From Streptomyces noursei (lineage in GTDB: Bacteria; Actinomycetota; Actinomycetes; Streptomycetales; Streptomycetaceae), in contig NZ_LWBU01000115.1 of assembly GCF_001646665.1 (NCBI RefSeq), forward strand, positions 1-64,000: 64,000 bases of DNA. The letters run 5' to 3'. Below are positions 27,456-36,347 of the stretch, piece by piece. Made by a program: the position numbers and the translations under genes. The notes below the pieces were generated by a model. The model worked only from the letters and a program-made list of their open reading frames with translations, searched no databases and was not told the DNA's origin. Every line of letters starts with the position of its first letter. The stretch's first letter is position 1.

Positions 27456-29105
27456 GTGAAGCACTGGCGGGCACTGATCGCCCTGGGCGCGGCACAGTTC
27501 CTGATGGTTCTCGACACCTCCGTCATGAACGTGTCCATCAGCCAGCTGGTCGAGGACTTCGACACGGAAGTCACCGCGATCCAGGCCGTCATCACCCTGT
27601 ACGCGCTGGTCATGGCCGCGTTCATGATCATCGGTGGCCGGTTCGGGGACATCCTGGGACGGCGCCGGATGTTCCTCCTCGGGCTCGTCGTCTACGCCGT
27701 CGGGTCGGCCCTGACCGCCGCCTCGCCCTCCCTGTGGGTCCTGGCGCTGGGCTGGTCGGTCATCGAGGGGCTCGGGGCCGCCATGGTGCTGCCGGCGATG
27801 GCGGCGCTGGTCGCCGAGTCCTACCGCGGGCGGGACCGGGCCGTGGCGTACGCGGTCATCGGCGGGCTCGCCGGCGCCGGGATCGCGGTCGGGCCGCTGC
27901 TGGGCGGCTGGGTGACGACGTACCTGTCCTGGCGGCTGGTGTTCGCCGGCGAGGTCGTGGTGGTCCTCGCCATCCTGCTGTGCCGCCGGGTGATCCCGAC
28001 GCCCGCCCCGGCCGGCTCGCGCCCCCGGCTCGACGTGGTCGGCGCGGTGCTCTCCGCCACCGGGCTGGCGCTGGGCGTGCTCGGTGTACTGCAGAGCAGC
28101 ACCTGGGGATGGGTACAGCCCCGCAACCCGCCCTTCACCGTCCTGGGCTTCGCCCCGACCCTCTTCGTCGTGGGCGCCGGGGTCGCCGTCCTGGCCGTCT
28201 TCCGGTCCTGGGAGCGGCACCGGGAGGCCCGGGGCCTCGACCCCCTCGTGCACCTCTCCCTGCTGCGCAGGCCGGCGCTGCGGTCCGGCCTGATGACCCT
28301 GCTGAACCAGAACCTCATCCTGCTGGGACTGTTCTTCGCCATCCCCCTCTACCTCCAGGTCGTGCAGGGCTTCGACGCCTTCGAGACGGGTCTGCGCCTG
28401 CTCCCGGTGTCCGCCACCATGCTGTTGACCTCGCTGGGCGCCTCGTCGCTGGGGCGGGTGTGGGGGCCGCGCAGGGTGGTCCGGCTGGCGCTGGCGACCG
28501 TGACGGCGGCCGTGGTGTGGCTACTGGCCACCGTGGACCCGGTCATCGACGACGCGCAGTTCGCCGGAGCGATGGGCCTGCTGGGCGTGGGGGTCGGCCT
28601 GCTCGCCTCGCAGCTGGGCAACGTGGTGCAGACGAGCGTCGGCGAGGAGGAGCGCAGCGAGGCCGGGGGGCTCCAGTTCACCGCGCAGAACCTCGGATCG
28701 GCCCTTGGCACCGCGCTCATCGGGTCGATCCTCATCGGCGCGCTCGCCCACGCCTTCACCACGCAGGTCGAGGACGACGCCCGGTTGTCCGAACAGACCC
28801 GGGCGCAGGTCGGTGTCGCCCTGGAGGCCGGGGTCACCTTCGTCCCCACCGACCAGGTGCGTGCGGCGGCCACCCGCGCGGGGCTCCCGCCGGCCGAGGT
28901 CGACGCGGTCGCGGACTCCTACGCCGCCGCGCAGCTGGACGGTCTGAAGGCGGCGATCCTGGCCACCGGCGGCGTCGCGCTCGCCGGTTTCCTGGTCACC
29001 CCGCACCTTCCGGCCGCCCCGGGACGCGGACGGCCGCGGGGTCCGGACGGCGCCGGTACGGCGGGTGCGGACCCCGGCGGTCGGGCCGGAGCCCGGGAGG
29101 AGTGA
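27456..29105 (+). CDS. MFS drug exporter, DHA2 (14-TMS) family
   Basis: 549 residues with about 14 transmembrane segments. Motif A of the family is GGRFGDILGRRRMF, and motif C-like GIAVGPLLGGWVT marks an antiporter that exports drugs. The first helix carries FLMVLDTSVMNVSI, typical of EmrB/QacA-type DHA2 transporters. The GTG at 27456 follows GAGGTGG. The C-terminal tail is Gly/Pro-rich. The next gene starts 3 bp after its stop, so they are co-transcribed. Confidence 0.92.
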   Translation: MKHWRALIALGAAQFLMVLDTSVMNVSISQLVEDFDTEVTAIQAVITLYALVMAAFMIIGGRFGDILGRRRMFLLGLVVYAVGSALTAASPSLWVLALGWSVIEGLGAAMVLPAMAALVAESYRGRDRAVAYAVIGGLAGAGIAVGPLLGGWVTTYLSWRLVFAGEVVVVLAILLCRRVIPTPAPAGSRPRLDVVGAVLSATGLALGVLGVLQSSTWGWVQPRNPPFTVLGFAPTLFVVGAGVAVLAVFRSWERHREARGLDPLVHLSLLRRPALRSGLMTLLNQNLILLGLFFAIPLYLQVVQGFDAFETGLRLLPVSATMLLTSLGASSLGRVWGPRRVVRLALATVTAAVVWLLATVDPVIDDAQFAGAMGLLGVGVGLLASQLGNVVQTSVGEEERSEAGGLQFTAQNLGSALGTALIGSILIGALAHAFTTQVEDDARLSEQTRAQVGVALEAGVTFVPTDQVRAAATRAGLPPAEVDAVADSYAAAQLDGLKAAILATGGVALAGFLVTPHLPAAPGRGRPRGPDGAGTAGADPGGRAGAREE

Positions 29106-29108
29106 GCG

Positions 29109-29636
29109 GTGTCCACGACGAGGACGGGTGCCACCGATCGGCGCCGGGAACGCCGCGCCGAGCGCCGTGCCCACGCGGACTACACGGGCGGTGTCTACGG
29201 GTCGATGCTGGCCGCCTCCGTGGTGATCGGCGCCGGCAGCCTGGGCGACTTCCCGCGCGTCGAGCTGGTGCTGCTGCTGTTGCTCACCGGCCTGGTGTTC
29301 TGGGTCGCGCACGTGCACGCCCAGCTGTTCGGGGCGCGGCTCGCGCGGCAGGCGCCGGACCGCCGGGTCGTGCTGCGCGTGTGCCGCGAGGAGTGGCCGA
29401 TCGTCAAGGCCGCCGTGCCGCCGGCCGCCGCGGTGGCCCTCAGTCCGCTCTTCGGCCTCGACGTGCTCGGTGCCCTCTGGCTGGCGCTCGCTGTCGCCGT
29501 GGTCGGCCAGGTGGGGTGGTCGGTGGCGGCGGCACGCCGCGCCGGCGCCACCCGGCGGTTGATGGCCGTCACCGCCTCGGTGAATCTCCTGCTCGGCCTG
29601 CTGATCGTCGCCTTGAAGATCGTTCTTACGCACTGA
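29109..29636 (+). CDS. Small integral membrane protein, function unknown
   Basis: 175 residues. A basic N-terminus (RRRERRAERR) is followed by about four transmembrane segments (GSMLAASVVIGAGSL, VELVLLLLLTGLVFWVAHV, AAVALSPLFGLDVLGALWLA, LLGLLIVALKIVLT). No enzyme motif is visible. The GTG start is 3 bp after the exporter stop, so it is probably made with it, perhaps as an accessory subunit. Confidence 0.78.
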   Translation: MSTTRTGATDRRRERRAERRAHADYTGGVYGSMLAASVVIGAGSLGDFPRVELVLLLLLTGLVFWVAHVHAQLFGARLARQAPDRRVVLRVCREEWPIVKAAVPPAAAVALSPLFGLDVLGALWLALAVAVVGQVGWSVAAARRAGATRRLMAVTASVNLLLGLLIVALKIVLTH

Positions 29637-29820
29637 CGACGGCCAAGGGCCCGGCGGGCGGCGGGCGCCCCGCGCGCGGCCCGCGGATCACCCGCAGGAG
29701 GTGACCACGGCGCCCGTGACGGGCGTGACGCTGGAACGGTCGGATCCCGTACGTACGCCTCCGGCACCGCGCACCTTCCCCCGTGCGGGCCGCGGGTGTT
29801 CGTCCACCCGAGGAGAAGCC

Positions 29821-30540
29821 ATGACCGCGCCATATGGTCCGGAATCACGTACCGGGCGGGAACACCGGCCCGGCGCGACGGCGCCCGGCGGGACCGGAGG
29901 CGGGCCCCTCGGTGACCCCGGCGGCCCCGGCGGCCCCTCCGGCGACACCGCCGGCGTCTACGCGCTCGCGCGGCTCGGCGGCTCCTGGCCCTGGCTCCTG
30001 GGCTCCGCCGTGGCGACGCTGGTGCCGGGTGTGCTCGTGCTGGTCTGGCCGGAGGCGACGCTGCACGTGCTGGCCGTCCTCATCGGCCTGTACCTACTGG
30101 TGAACGGTGCCTTCCGGTTCGTGGCCGCCTTCTCCCGCAAGGGCCACGACCGGCTGCCGGGGCTCCTGCTGGCCGTGCTGTACGTCCTGGCCGGGGTGCT
30201 GTGCCTGCGCAACCCGCTGCAGACGATCGCCGCGCTCTCGCTGGTGGTCGGGGCCGTCTGGCTGGTGTCCGGCATCCTCACCCTGTACGCGGCCCTCACC
30301 ACCGAGAACCTCCCGCACCGCGGTGTCGTCCTGGGCGTCGCGGTGCTCGGCATCGTGGCCGGCGTCGTCGTCCTGGCCGTACCGACCGAATCCGCCCGTG
30401 CCCTGACCCGGCTGCTCGGCCTGTGGCTCGTCCTGCTCGGCCTGGCCGAGGCCGTGGCCGCCCTGGCGTGGCGGTCCGCGCTCACGAGGACGCGCGCATC
30501 CGGGCCGCACCCGCCCACCCCGGCGACCCGACACGTGTGA
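29821..30540 (+). CDS. HdeD-family (DUF308) membrane protein
   Basis: 239 residues. A disordered Gly/Pro-rich N-terminus of about 45 residues precedes six transmembrane helices arranged as the short hairpin repeats of HdeD/DUF308 (GVLVLVWPEATLHVLAVLIG, GVLCLRNPLQTIAALSLVVG). HdeD proteins are linked to acid and envelope stress. The ATG at 29821 follows GAGGAGAAG. The next gene starts 19 bp downstream. Confidence 0.88.
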   Translation: MTAPYGPESRTGREHRPGATAPGGTGGGPLGDPGGPGGPSGDTAGVYALARLGGSWPWLLGSAVATLVPGVLVLVWPEATLHVLAVLIGLYLLVNGAFRFVAAFSRKGHDRLPGLLLAVLYVLAGVLCLRNPLQTIAALSLVVGAVWLVSGILTLYAALTTENLPHRGVVLGVAVLGIVAGVVVLAVPTESARALTRLLGLWLVLLGLAEAVAALAWRSALTRTRASGPHPPTPATRHV

Positions 30541-30559
30541 CACCGGCCGAGGAGACCGC

Positions 30560-32008
30560 ATGAAGCCGACCACCGACCCCGGACCGACCACCGGCCCCGG
30601 CGGAGCCGGGAACCCGCCCCACACCCTGACCGCCGGCGAGCGCGCCGAGTACGAACGGTTGCGCCGTCACGCCTCCACGCGCCACCGGCGGGTGCGCAGG
30701 GCGGGCTCGTCGGTGCTGCTCCTGCTGACCCTGCTGCTCGCGCCGCTGGCCGTCGTCGCGGCCTGGGTCCAGGACACGGTCTCCGACACCGACCGGTACG
30801 TGGAGACCGTCGCGCCGCTGGCGTCCGAGCCACCCGTGCAGGAGGCCGTGATCAACCGGCTCACGGACCGCGTGGTGGCGCAGGTGGACGTGAAGGCGGT
30901 GACGGACGCCCTCGCCGCGGCGCTCACGGACGCCGGGGCACCACCCCGTGTCGTGGAGGGCGCCGGTGCCCTGACCGCCCCGCTGCAGAACGCGGTGAGG
31001 ACCGTCGTGGACCGCACGATCAGCGGAGTGATCACCAGTGACCGCTTCCAGCAGGCCTGGGAGGGCGCCAACCGGCGGTCGCACGCCGCCGTGGTGACCA
31101 TGCTGACCGGGGACGGCCGGGGTGCGCTGCGCGCCGAGGACGGAGCGGTCGTGCTGGACGTGGGCGAGGTCGTCGACCAGGCCCGGGAGCGGCTCGTCGC
31201 CGCGGGCTTCGAGAAGGCGTCCGCCATCCCGGACACCGACCGTACGGTCACGCTGTTCCAGTCGGAGGAACTGGGCAAGGCCCAGGACGCCATGCGGCTG
31301 CTGGACGTCCTCGGCGTCTGGCTGCCCGTACTGACCGTCGTGCTCGCCGCGCTGGCGGTGTGGACGGCTCCCGCGCACCGGGTGATGCTGATGATCACCG
31401 CGGCGGGTGTGGGCGTGATGATGGTGGTGCTGCTGGTCGCGCTGGCCGTGGTGCGCCGGGTCTATCTGGACTCGGTGCCGCCCGAGGCGCTGCCGGCCGA
31501 CGCGGCCGCGGCGATCTTCGACACGTTCCTCCGGTTCCTGCGCGACAGTGCGCGGACGCTGCTGGTCGTCGCGGTGGTCACGGCACTGGTCGCGTACCTG
31601 TACGGGCACGGGCGCCCGGCCCGTGCCGTACGCGGGGCGGCGGATCTGGGCACCGGGGCCGCCGGCCGGGCGCTCGGGCGTGCCGGGGCGAACACCGGGC
31701 GGACGGGTCGCTGGCTGGCGGACCACCGCGGGTGGACCACCGGTGTCGTCATCGCGGCGGCGGCCCTGGTCCTGCTGCTGTGGAACCACCCCACGGTCGC
31801 GGCGGTGGCCCTCGTCCTCGGTGTCGCCCTGGTCGTCGTCCTCCTCCTGGCGATCCTCGCCGCGGCGTCGCGGGTACCCGGCGGGGACCCCGAACCGGAG
31901 ACCGATCCGGGCACCGGGCCGGGCTCCCGGCCGGGCGGCGGACCGGGCACCGGACCGAGTACCGGACCGGGTAGCGGACCCGGCGGCACCGTGAGTGCGG
32001 CACCGTGA
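30560..32008 (+). CDS. Large integral membrane protein, function unknown
   Basis: 482 residues. A TM segment near the N-terminus (SSVLLLLTLLLAPLAVVAAW, about residues 50-69) is followed by an extracytoplasmic domain of about 170 residues. Further TMs lie at about 245-295, 330-350 and 395-440, then a low-complexity Gly/Pro/Thr tail. The extracytoplasmic start (VSDTDRYVETVAPLASEP) occurs in many actinobacterial membrane proteins of unknown role. ATG 30560 follows GAGGAGACC. The 3' end enters a 14-bp tandem repeat. Confidence 0.8.
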   Translation: MKPTTDPGPTTGPGGAGNPPHTLTAGERAEYERLRRHASTRHRRVRRAGSSVLLLLTLLLAPLAVVAAWVQDTVSDTDRYVETVAPLASEPPVQEAVINRLTDRVVAQVDVKAVTDALAAALTDAGAPPRVVEGAGALTAPLQNAVRTVVDRTISGVITSDRFQQAWEGANRRSHAAVVTMLTGDGRGALRAEDGAVVLDVGEVVDQARERLVAAGFEKASAIPDTDRTVTLFQSEELGKAQDAMRLLDVLGVWLPVLTVVLAALAVWTAPAHRVMLMITAAGVGVMMVVLLVALAVVRRVYLDSVPPEALPADAAAAIFDTFLRFLRDSARTLLVVAVVTALVAYLYGHGRPARAVRGAADLGTGAAGRALGRAGANTGRTGRWLADHRGWTTGVVIAAAALVLLLWNHPTVAAVALVLGVALVVVLLLAILAAASRVPGGDPEPETDPGTGPGSRPGGGPGTGPSTGPGSGPGGTVSAAP

Positions 32009-32037
32009 GTGCGGCACCGTGAGTGCGGCACCGTGAG
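31987..32037. repeat. 14-bp tandem repeat spanning a gene junction, 3.6 copies
   Basis: Three exact copies of CACCGTGAGTGCGG plus nine bases of a fourth. The first copies encode the last codons and stop (TGA at 32006-32008) of the upstream gene, and the last ends 2 bp before the start codon of the YihY-like gene. Each unit contains GTGA, a potential stop/start. Confidence 0.9.
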
Positions 32038-32039
32038 CC

Positions 32040-32900
32040 ATGGCCGGGAAACCCCGTGCCGGGCGCGGGCCCCGCGAGCGAGCCGCCGGGCGGTTCGCCG
32101 CGGGGCTGCGGTCGGGCACCGCGGCCCGGCTGCTGTCCCGGCTGTCGGCGCTCAACATCGTGGAGGGCTCCGTGCGGCTGGCCGCGCAGGCGTTCCTCAC
32201 CGCGCTGCCGCTGCTGATGACCGTCGCGGCGTTCGCGCCCGGGTGGATGCAGGACCTGCTGGCCGACTCCCTCCGCGCGGTCCTGGGGATGCGGGGCGAC
32301 ACCCTCGACGAGATGCGCCGGGTCTTCGACGCGACCGGGACCCCCCGCAACACCGCCGGGGCCGTGGGGGTGGTGGTGACGCTCCTGTCGGCCACGGCGT
32401 TCAGCAGGGCCCTCCAGGCGGTGTGCGAGCGGTGCTGGCACGTGCCGCGCGCACCGGTGCGGGCCGCGATCTGGCGCTGGCTGCTCTGGCTCGTGGTCTG
32501 GCTGGCCTTCCTCATGCTCCAGGCGCCGCTGCGCAGCGGGTTCGGCGGCGGCCCGGTGACCGGGCTGGTGCTGTCCCTGCTCTCGGCGACGCTGCTGTGG
32601 TGGTGGTCGCAGCACCTGCTGCTGGGCGGCCGGATCGGCTGGCGGAGCCTGCTGCCGGGAGCGCTGCTGGCCGGCGCCGGCACGGTCCTGCTGAGCCGGG
32701 CCGCCCGCCTGCTGGTGCCCACGGCCATGGAGCGCAGCCTGGACGAGTTCGGCCCGCTGGGCCCCGTGTTCACGTTCCTCTCCTGGCTGATCGCCGTCTT
32801 CCTGGTGGCCGTCTCGGGCCTCGCCGCCGGCGAGTACGTCGCCTCCACCTCCTGGTACCGGAGCCTCGCCGCACGCGTCCGCCGGGAGGGGCCCGGCTGA
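32040..32900 (+). CDS. YihY/BrkB-like membrane protein (UPF0761)
   Basis: 286 residues with about six transmembrane helices in the YihY/virulence factor BrkB pattern (LAAQAFLTALPLLMTVAAFA, FTFLSWLIAVFLVAVSGLAAG). The family is often called a ribonuclease BN by error; its real role is unknown. The ATG at 32040 has no strong ribosome site, the tandem repeat occupying that position, so translation may depend on coupling to the upstream gene. Confidence 0.82.
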   Translation: MAGKPRAGRGPRERAAGRFAAGLRSGTAARLLSRLSALNIVEGSVRLAAQAFLTALPLLMTVAAFAPGWMQDLLADSLRAVLGMRGDTLDEMRRVFDATGTPRNTAGAVGVVVTLLSATAFSRALQAVCERCWHVPRAPVRAAIWRWLLWLVVWLAFLMLQAPLRSGFGGGPVTGLVLSLLSATLLWWWSQHLLLGGRIGWRSLLPGALLAGAGTVLLSRAARLLVPTAMERSLDEFGPLGPVFTFLSWLIAVFLVAVSGLAAGEYVASTSWYRSLAARVRREGPG

Positions 32901-33015
32901 GACGCCGGAACGAGGCCGGGAGCACGGCCCTGGAGCACGGCCGGAACGCGGGCCGGCAGCGCGGCCGGCGACACGGCCGGCGGCGCACCCCGGCGGGGTT
33001 CACCTGCCGCACCCG

Positions 33016-33034
33016 CTCACCCTCAGGGGGTGAG
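33016..33034. terminator. Small hairpin downstream of YihY-like gene
   Basis: CTCACCC pairs with GGGTGAG across a short loop, in the 235-bp spacer before the SHOCT gene. The rest of the spacer is GC-rich with degenerate GGCCGGC repeats. The terminator role is inferred. Confidence 0.35.
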
Positions 33035-33135
33035 GACGCCCGCGGCGGCGGGGGGGCACGCTGGCAGGGCGGCACGAGGACGCTGCCGCAGCGGCACGGA
33101 GACGGCCGCGGGCGTCTCCCGGACGGAGGACCGAC

Positions 33136-33585
33136 ATGAGCGCGGAGACCTATCTGGCGTACGACTTCCCCCTGCTGAGTGCCTTCTGGACGATGCTCGT
33201 GTTCTTCCTGTGGGTCCTGTGGTTCGTCCTGCTCTTCAGGATCATCGCGGACATCTTCCGTGACGACGCCATGAGCGGCTGGGCGAAGGCCGGCTGGCTG
33301 ATCTTCTGCATCGTGCTGCCCTTCCTGGGCGTGTTCGTCTACGTGATCGCACGGGGCAAGAACATGGGACGCAGGGAGGCCGCGCAGGCCCGCGCGCAGC
33401 AGGAGGAGTTCAAGTCCTACATCAGGGACACCGCGACCGGCGCCCGGCCCAGCAGCGCGGACGAGCTGGCGAAGCTCTCGCAAATCCGCGAGCGGGGCGA
33501 CATCACGGACGAGGAGTTCCGCAGGGCGAAGGAACTGGTCCTGGCGGGCCACGGTCCGCAGCAGCCGGACCGCACCGGCCACTGA
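33136..33585 (+). CDS. SHOCT-domain membrane protein with PLDc_N segment
   Basis: 149 residues. Two N-terminal transmembrane helices of the PLDc_N type (FWTMLVFFLWVLWFVLLFRI and AGWLIFCIVLPFLGVFVYVI) are followed by a charged linker. A C-terminal SHOCT domain (ELAKLSQIRERGDITDEEF) is a short oligomerisation module. ATG 33136 follows GGAGGACC. Such proteins are common in actinobacteria beside stress genes; function unknown. Confidence 0.88.
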   Translation: MSAETYLAYDFPLLSAFWTMLVFFLWVLWFVLLFRIIADIFRDDAMSGWAKAGWLIFCIVLPFLGVFVYVIARGKNMGRREAAQARAQQEEFKSYIRDTATGARPSSADELAKLSQIRERGDITDEEFRRAKELVLAGHGPQQPDRTGH

Positions 33586-33624
33586 GGCCGCTCGCTCCCC
33601 TCTCTGCTCGAAAGGTGGCACGAC

Positions 33625-34074
33625 ATGACCGCCATGCACACCCGGCCGGCCCACGCGGCCAGGCAGGACTGGGCGACCGGCCTGACCGCCTTCGCCGCCG
33701 TCATGCTCTTCGTCGCCGGCGTGCTCGCCGTCTTCCGGAGCATCATGGCCCTCGCCGAGGACGACATCTTCGTCACGACGCCGGACTACGTGTTCGCCTT
33801 CGACCTGACCACCTGGGGCTGGATCCACCTCGTCCTGGGCGCGATCGCCATGGTCGTGGGCCTCGGACTGCTCCGGATCTCCACCTGGGCGCGCGTCGCC
33901 GGGGTGGTCGTCGCCGGTCTGGTCATCATCTCCAACTTCCTCTCGCTGCCGTACTACCCGGTGTGGTCGATGGTGATGATCGCCCTCTCGGGACTCGTCA
34001 TCTGGGCCCTGTGCGTGGTCCGGGGCGACAGCCTCTTCGGCCCGTACGAGGAGGAGGGCCCGCCGCGCGAGTGA
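33625..34074 (+). CDS. DUF7144-like four-helix membrane protein
   Basis: 149 residues, four transmembrane helices (GLTAFAAVMLFVAGVLAVFR, TWGWIHLVLGAIAMVVGLGL, VAGVVVAGLVIISNFLSLPY, MVMIALSGLVIWALCVV) and a short acidic tail. The TTWGWIHLVLG block is typical of a widespread actinobacterial membrane family of unknown role. ATG 33625 follows AAAGGTGG. It is 39 bp downstream of the SHOCT gene and probably co-transcribed. Confidence 0.85.
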   Translation: MTAMHTRPAHAARQDWATGLTAFAAVMLFVAGVLAVFRSIMALAEDDIFVTTPDYVFAFDLTTWGWIHLVLGAIAMVVGLGLLRISTWARVAGVVVAGLVIISNFLSLPYYPVWSMVMIALSGLVIWALCVVRGDSLFGPYEEEGPPRE

Positions 34075-34115
34075 TCCGGCGGGAGGCGGAAGGCGGAGGG
34101 CCCGGGGCGGGGCTC

Positions 34116-34148
34116 GGGGGCGGGGGCGCGGGGGCGGGGGCGCGGGGG
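34116..34148 (+). other. G-quadruplex-prone tract
   Basis: Five runs of five G separated by C or CGC within 33 bases on the plus strand, in the spacer before the diacylglycerol-kinase-like gene. The spacing allows an intramolecular quadruplex in mRNA or the coding strand. Confidence 0.6.
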
Positions 34149-34181
34149 CCGGGTGCGTGAGCAGGGAGAGAGGGCCGACCT

Positions 34182-35558
34182 GTGGGCCGACGTGAAGGTG
34201 ATGGGGGAACGGCGGGGCGCCGGGCGCGGACCGCGAGCGGGCACGCGCCCCGTGCCGGACGGGCGCGGCTCGCGCTGCTCGCCCTGCTGGCCTCCGTGCT
34301 CGTGCCGCTCGTCGCCGCCGGTCTGCGCAGCGTGCTGTGGCTGGCGGCCGGCGTCGCGGGCCTGGCGCTCGCCGCCGTGGGCGTGTGGTGGGTGCTGGCG
34401 CACTCCGGTCCGCTGCGCGCCCTCGGCGCGGTCCTGTCGGTGGCGGCCCCCGTCGCCGTCCTCGCACTGTTCGCCGCGTACGGCATGCTGTGGCCGGCGC
34501 TGGTGTCCCTGGCCCTGTGGGCCCTGGCCGTCACGACGGCCCGTACGGCCCTGGACCCCGGCGGCACCGCGCGGACGGAGACGGTGACCGAGGCGCCGCA
34601 CGCACCCTGGATCGTGATGAACCCGCGCTCCGGCGGGGGCAAGGTCGACCGCTTCGGGCTGGTGGAGAAGGCCCGGGCGGCGGGCTGCCGGGTGACGCTC
34701 CTCGACGGCGGCCAGGACGTGGTCGAACTGGCCCGCCGCGCCGTCGCCGAAGGGGCCGACCTGCTGGGGGTGGCGGGCGGTGACGGCACCCAGGCACTGG
34801 TGGCCGAGGTCGCGGCACGCCACGACCTGCCGTTCGTGGTCGTCCCGGCGGGCACCCGCAACCACTTCGCGCTGGACCTCGGACTGGACCGCGACGACCC
34901 GGCGGCCGCCCTGGAGGCCCTCACCGACGCCGTCGAGCTGCGCGTCGACCTCGGTCACGCCGCCGACCGGGTCTTCGTCAACAACGCCTCGTTCGGGACG
35001 TACGCGTCGATCGTCACCGAACCCTCCTACCGGGACGCCAAGGCCCGCACCACCCTGCGCACCCTCCCCGGGCTCCTGACCGGCGAGGACGCGCCCACGC
35101 TGCGTGCCCGCGCCGACGGGACCCGGGTGGACGGGCTCCAGGCCCTGCTCGTCAGCAACAACCCCTACGGGCGCGCGGTCGACGCGGCCCGCCCGGGCCG
35201 CCGGGCGCGCCTGGACACCGGACTGCTCGGGGTGGTGTGCCTGCGGGTGACCGGCGCCGCCCAGGCGGCTCGCCTGGTGCGCGGGCCGCGTTCCGGGTCG
35301 CTGCTCCGGATGGACGCCGGGGAGGTCGTCGTCGAGGGCGACGCGGACACCCTGCCGGTCGGCATCGACGGGGAGCACGTCGTGCTGCCGTCGCCCGTCG
35401 TGTGCCGGAGCTCGCCGGGCGCCCTGAGGGTCCGGGTGCCGCGCCACCGCCGGGGCCGGGCGCGCGGCGGCGGGGTGGCGCCCGACTGGCCGCGCGTGAC
35501 GCGGCTCGCGCTGGGCCGCCGGCCCACGGACCACGGGCCCGGCCCGGCCGGTGCGTGA
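34182..35558 (+). CDS. Diacylglycerol kinase catalytic-domain lipid kinase
   Basis: 458 residues. An N-terminal hydrophobic region of about three to four TMs (residues 30-120) is followed by a DAGK catalytic domain with IVMNPRSGGGKVDR and the nucleotide-binding GVAGGDGTQALVAEVA, then PAGTRNHFALDLGLD. The C-terminal lobe ends near residue 420. It should phosphorylate a lipid such as diacylglycerol at the membrane. Most bacterial relatives (DgkB, YegS) are soluble, so the membrane anchor is a variation. GTG 34182 has GAGAGG upstream. Confidence 0.87.
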   Translation: MGRREGDGGTAGRRARTASGHAPRAGRARLALLALLASVLVPLVAAGLRSVLWLAAGVAGLALAAVGVWWVLAHSGPLRALGAVLSVAAPVAVLALFAAYGMLWPALVSLALWALAVTTARTALDPGGTARTETVTEAPHAPWIVMNPRSGGGKVDRFGLVEKARAAGCRVTLLDGGQDVVELARRAVAEGADLLGVAGGDGTQALVAEVAARHDLPFVVVPAGTRNHFALDLGLDRDDPAAALEALTDAVELRVDLGHAADRVFVNNASFGTYASIVTEPSYRDAKARTTLRTLPGLLTGEDAPTLRARADGTRVDGLQALLVSNNPYGRAVDAARPGRRARLDTGLLGVVCLRVTGAAQAARLVRGPRSGSLLRMDAGEVVVEGDADTLPVGIDGEHVVLPSPVVCRSSPGALRVRVPRHRRGRARGGGVAPDWPRVTRLALGRRPTDHGPGPAGA

Positions 35559-35628
35559 GGAGCCGGCGACCGCCGCGACCGGGGCGCGGAGCAGCCGGGG
35601 CGGACGCGGCGGCTGGGCGTTCCGCGGG

Positions 35629-36306
35629 TCAGGCCCGGCAGGTGAGGCGCAGTTGGGAGGCCGCGTGGTGGGCGCCGACAAGGGAGCGGGTGCCCCAGTC
35701 GCGGCCCCGGTCGGTGAGGCGGACCGCGAAGGTGGGCGACTTCACCGGGTACTTGCCGACCTGGACGAGGCTGCCACGGTGGATGGTCTGGAGCACCCCG
35801 AAGGCCGCGTACGTGGACGACGGGTCGTCCGGGTCGGCGAGGACCCGGTACACCGTCGGGTCGCCGGCGACATCGATGTCCCTCGGGCCCTCGGGGACGT
35901 ACACCGCGAGGGCGCACTCGGTGTAGTCCTCGCCGATCGGCCAGGTCCACGTCGCCGTGCCCGTCCCGTCCCGGTCCGGGCTGCCGGACATGGGCAGCGC
36001 GGTGAAGCGGCCGTCGCAGCCGCCGCCCCGGAACCCGCCGGACGGCACCGTGTACCAGCCCGCCGTCCCGTTCTCGACCCGCCCGCCCTCGCGGTACCCG
36101 GTGTCGGTCGCGCAACCGGGCCCCGCCCACACCGTGTACACGGGCGGGCGCGTCGGCGCGATGCGGGACGGCAGGCTCCGCTCCGGCAGCCGGCCGACGG
36201 GTTCGGTGTCCGGGCGGGCGTCACCGCCCAGCAGCAGCACCGAAGCGATCAGGCAGCCCGCGGCCACGACGGAGCCCGCTGCCAGGACAGTACGTACGCT
36301 CGCCAT
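35629..36306 (-). CDS. Secreted/anchored protein with golvesin-like domain
   Basis: 225 residues. An N-terminal signal-anchor helix (VLAAGSVVAAGCLIASVLLL) is followed by a beta-rich domain containing two pairs of Cys-bearing strands. The end (ALAVYVPEGPRDIDVAGDP, VGKYPVKSPTFAVRLTDRG) resembles the C-terminal domain of golvesin-type xanthan-lyase-associated proteins. The function is unknown. It lies 41 bp downstream of the polytopic membrane protein gene on the same strand and is probably co-transcribed. Confidence 0.65.
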   Translation of the reverse strand: MASVRTVLAAGSVVAAGCLIASVLLLGGDARPDTEPVGRLPERSLPSRIAPTRPPVYTVWAGPGCATDTGYREGGRVENGTAGWYTVPSGGFRGGGCDGRFTALPMSGSPDRDGTGTATWTWPIGEDYTECALAVYVPEGPRDIDVAGDPTVYRVLADPDDPSSTYAAFGVLQTIHRGSLVQVGKYPVKSPTFAVRLTDRGRDWGTRSLVGAHHAASQLRLTCRA

Positions 36307-36347
36307 GCCGGACCACTATGCAGCGCGACTCGCGGTAACCGTGAGGG

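Noticed and set aside
27118..27459. 113-residue frame with a DADADA stretch before the exporter
   Set aside because: No ribosome site, no homology that I recognise, and the stretch is just the GGACGC microsatellite translated.
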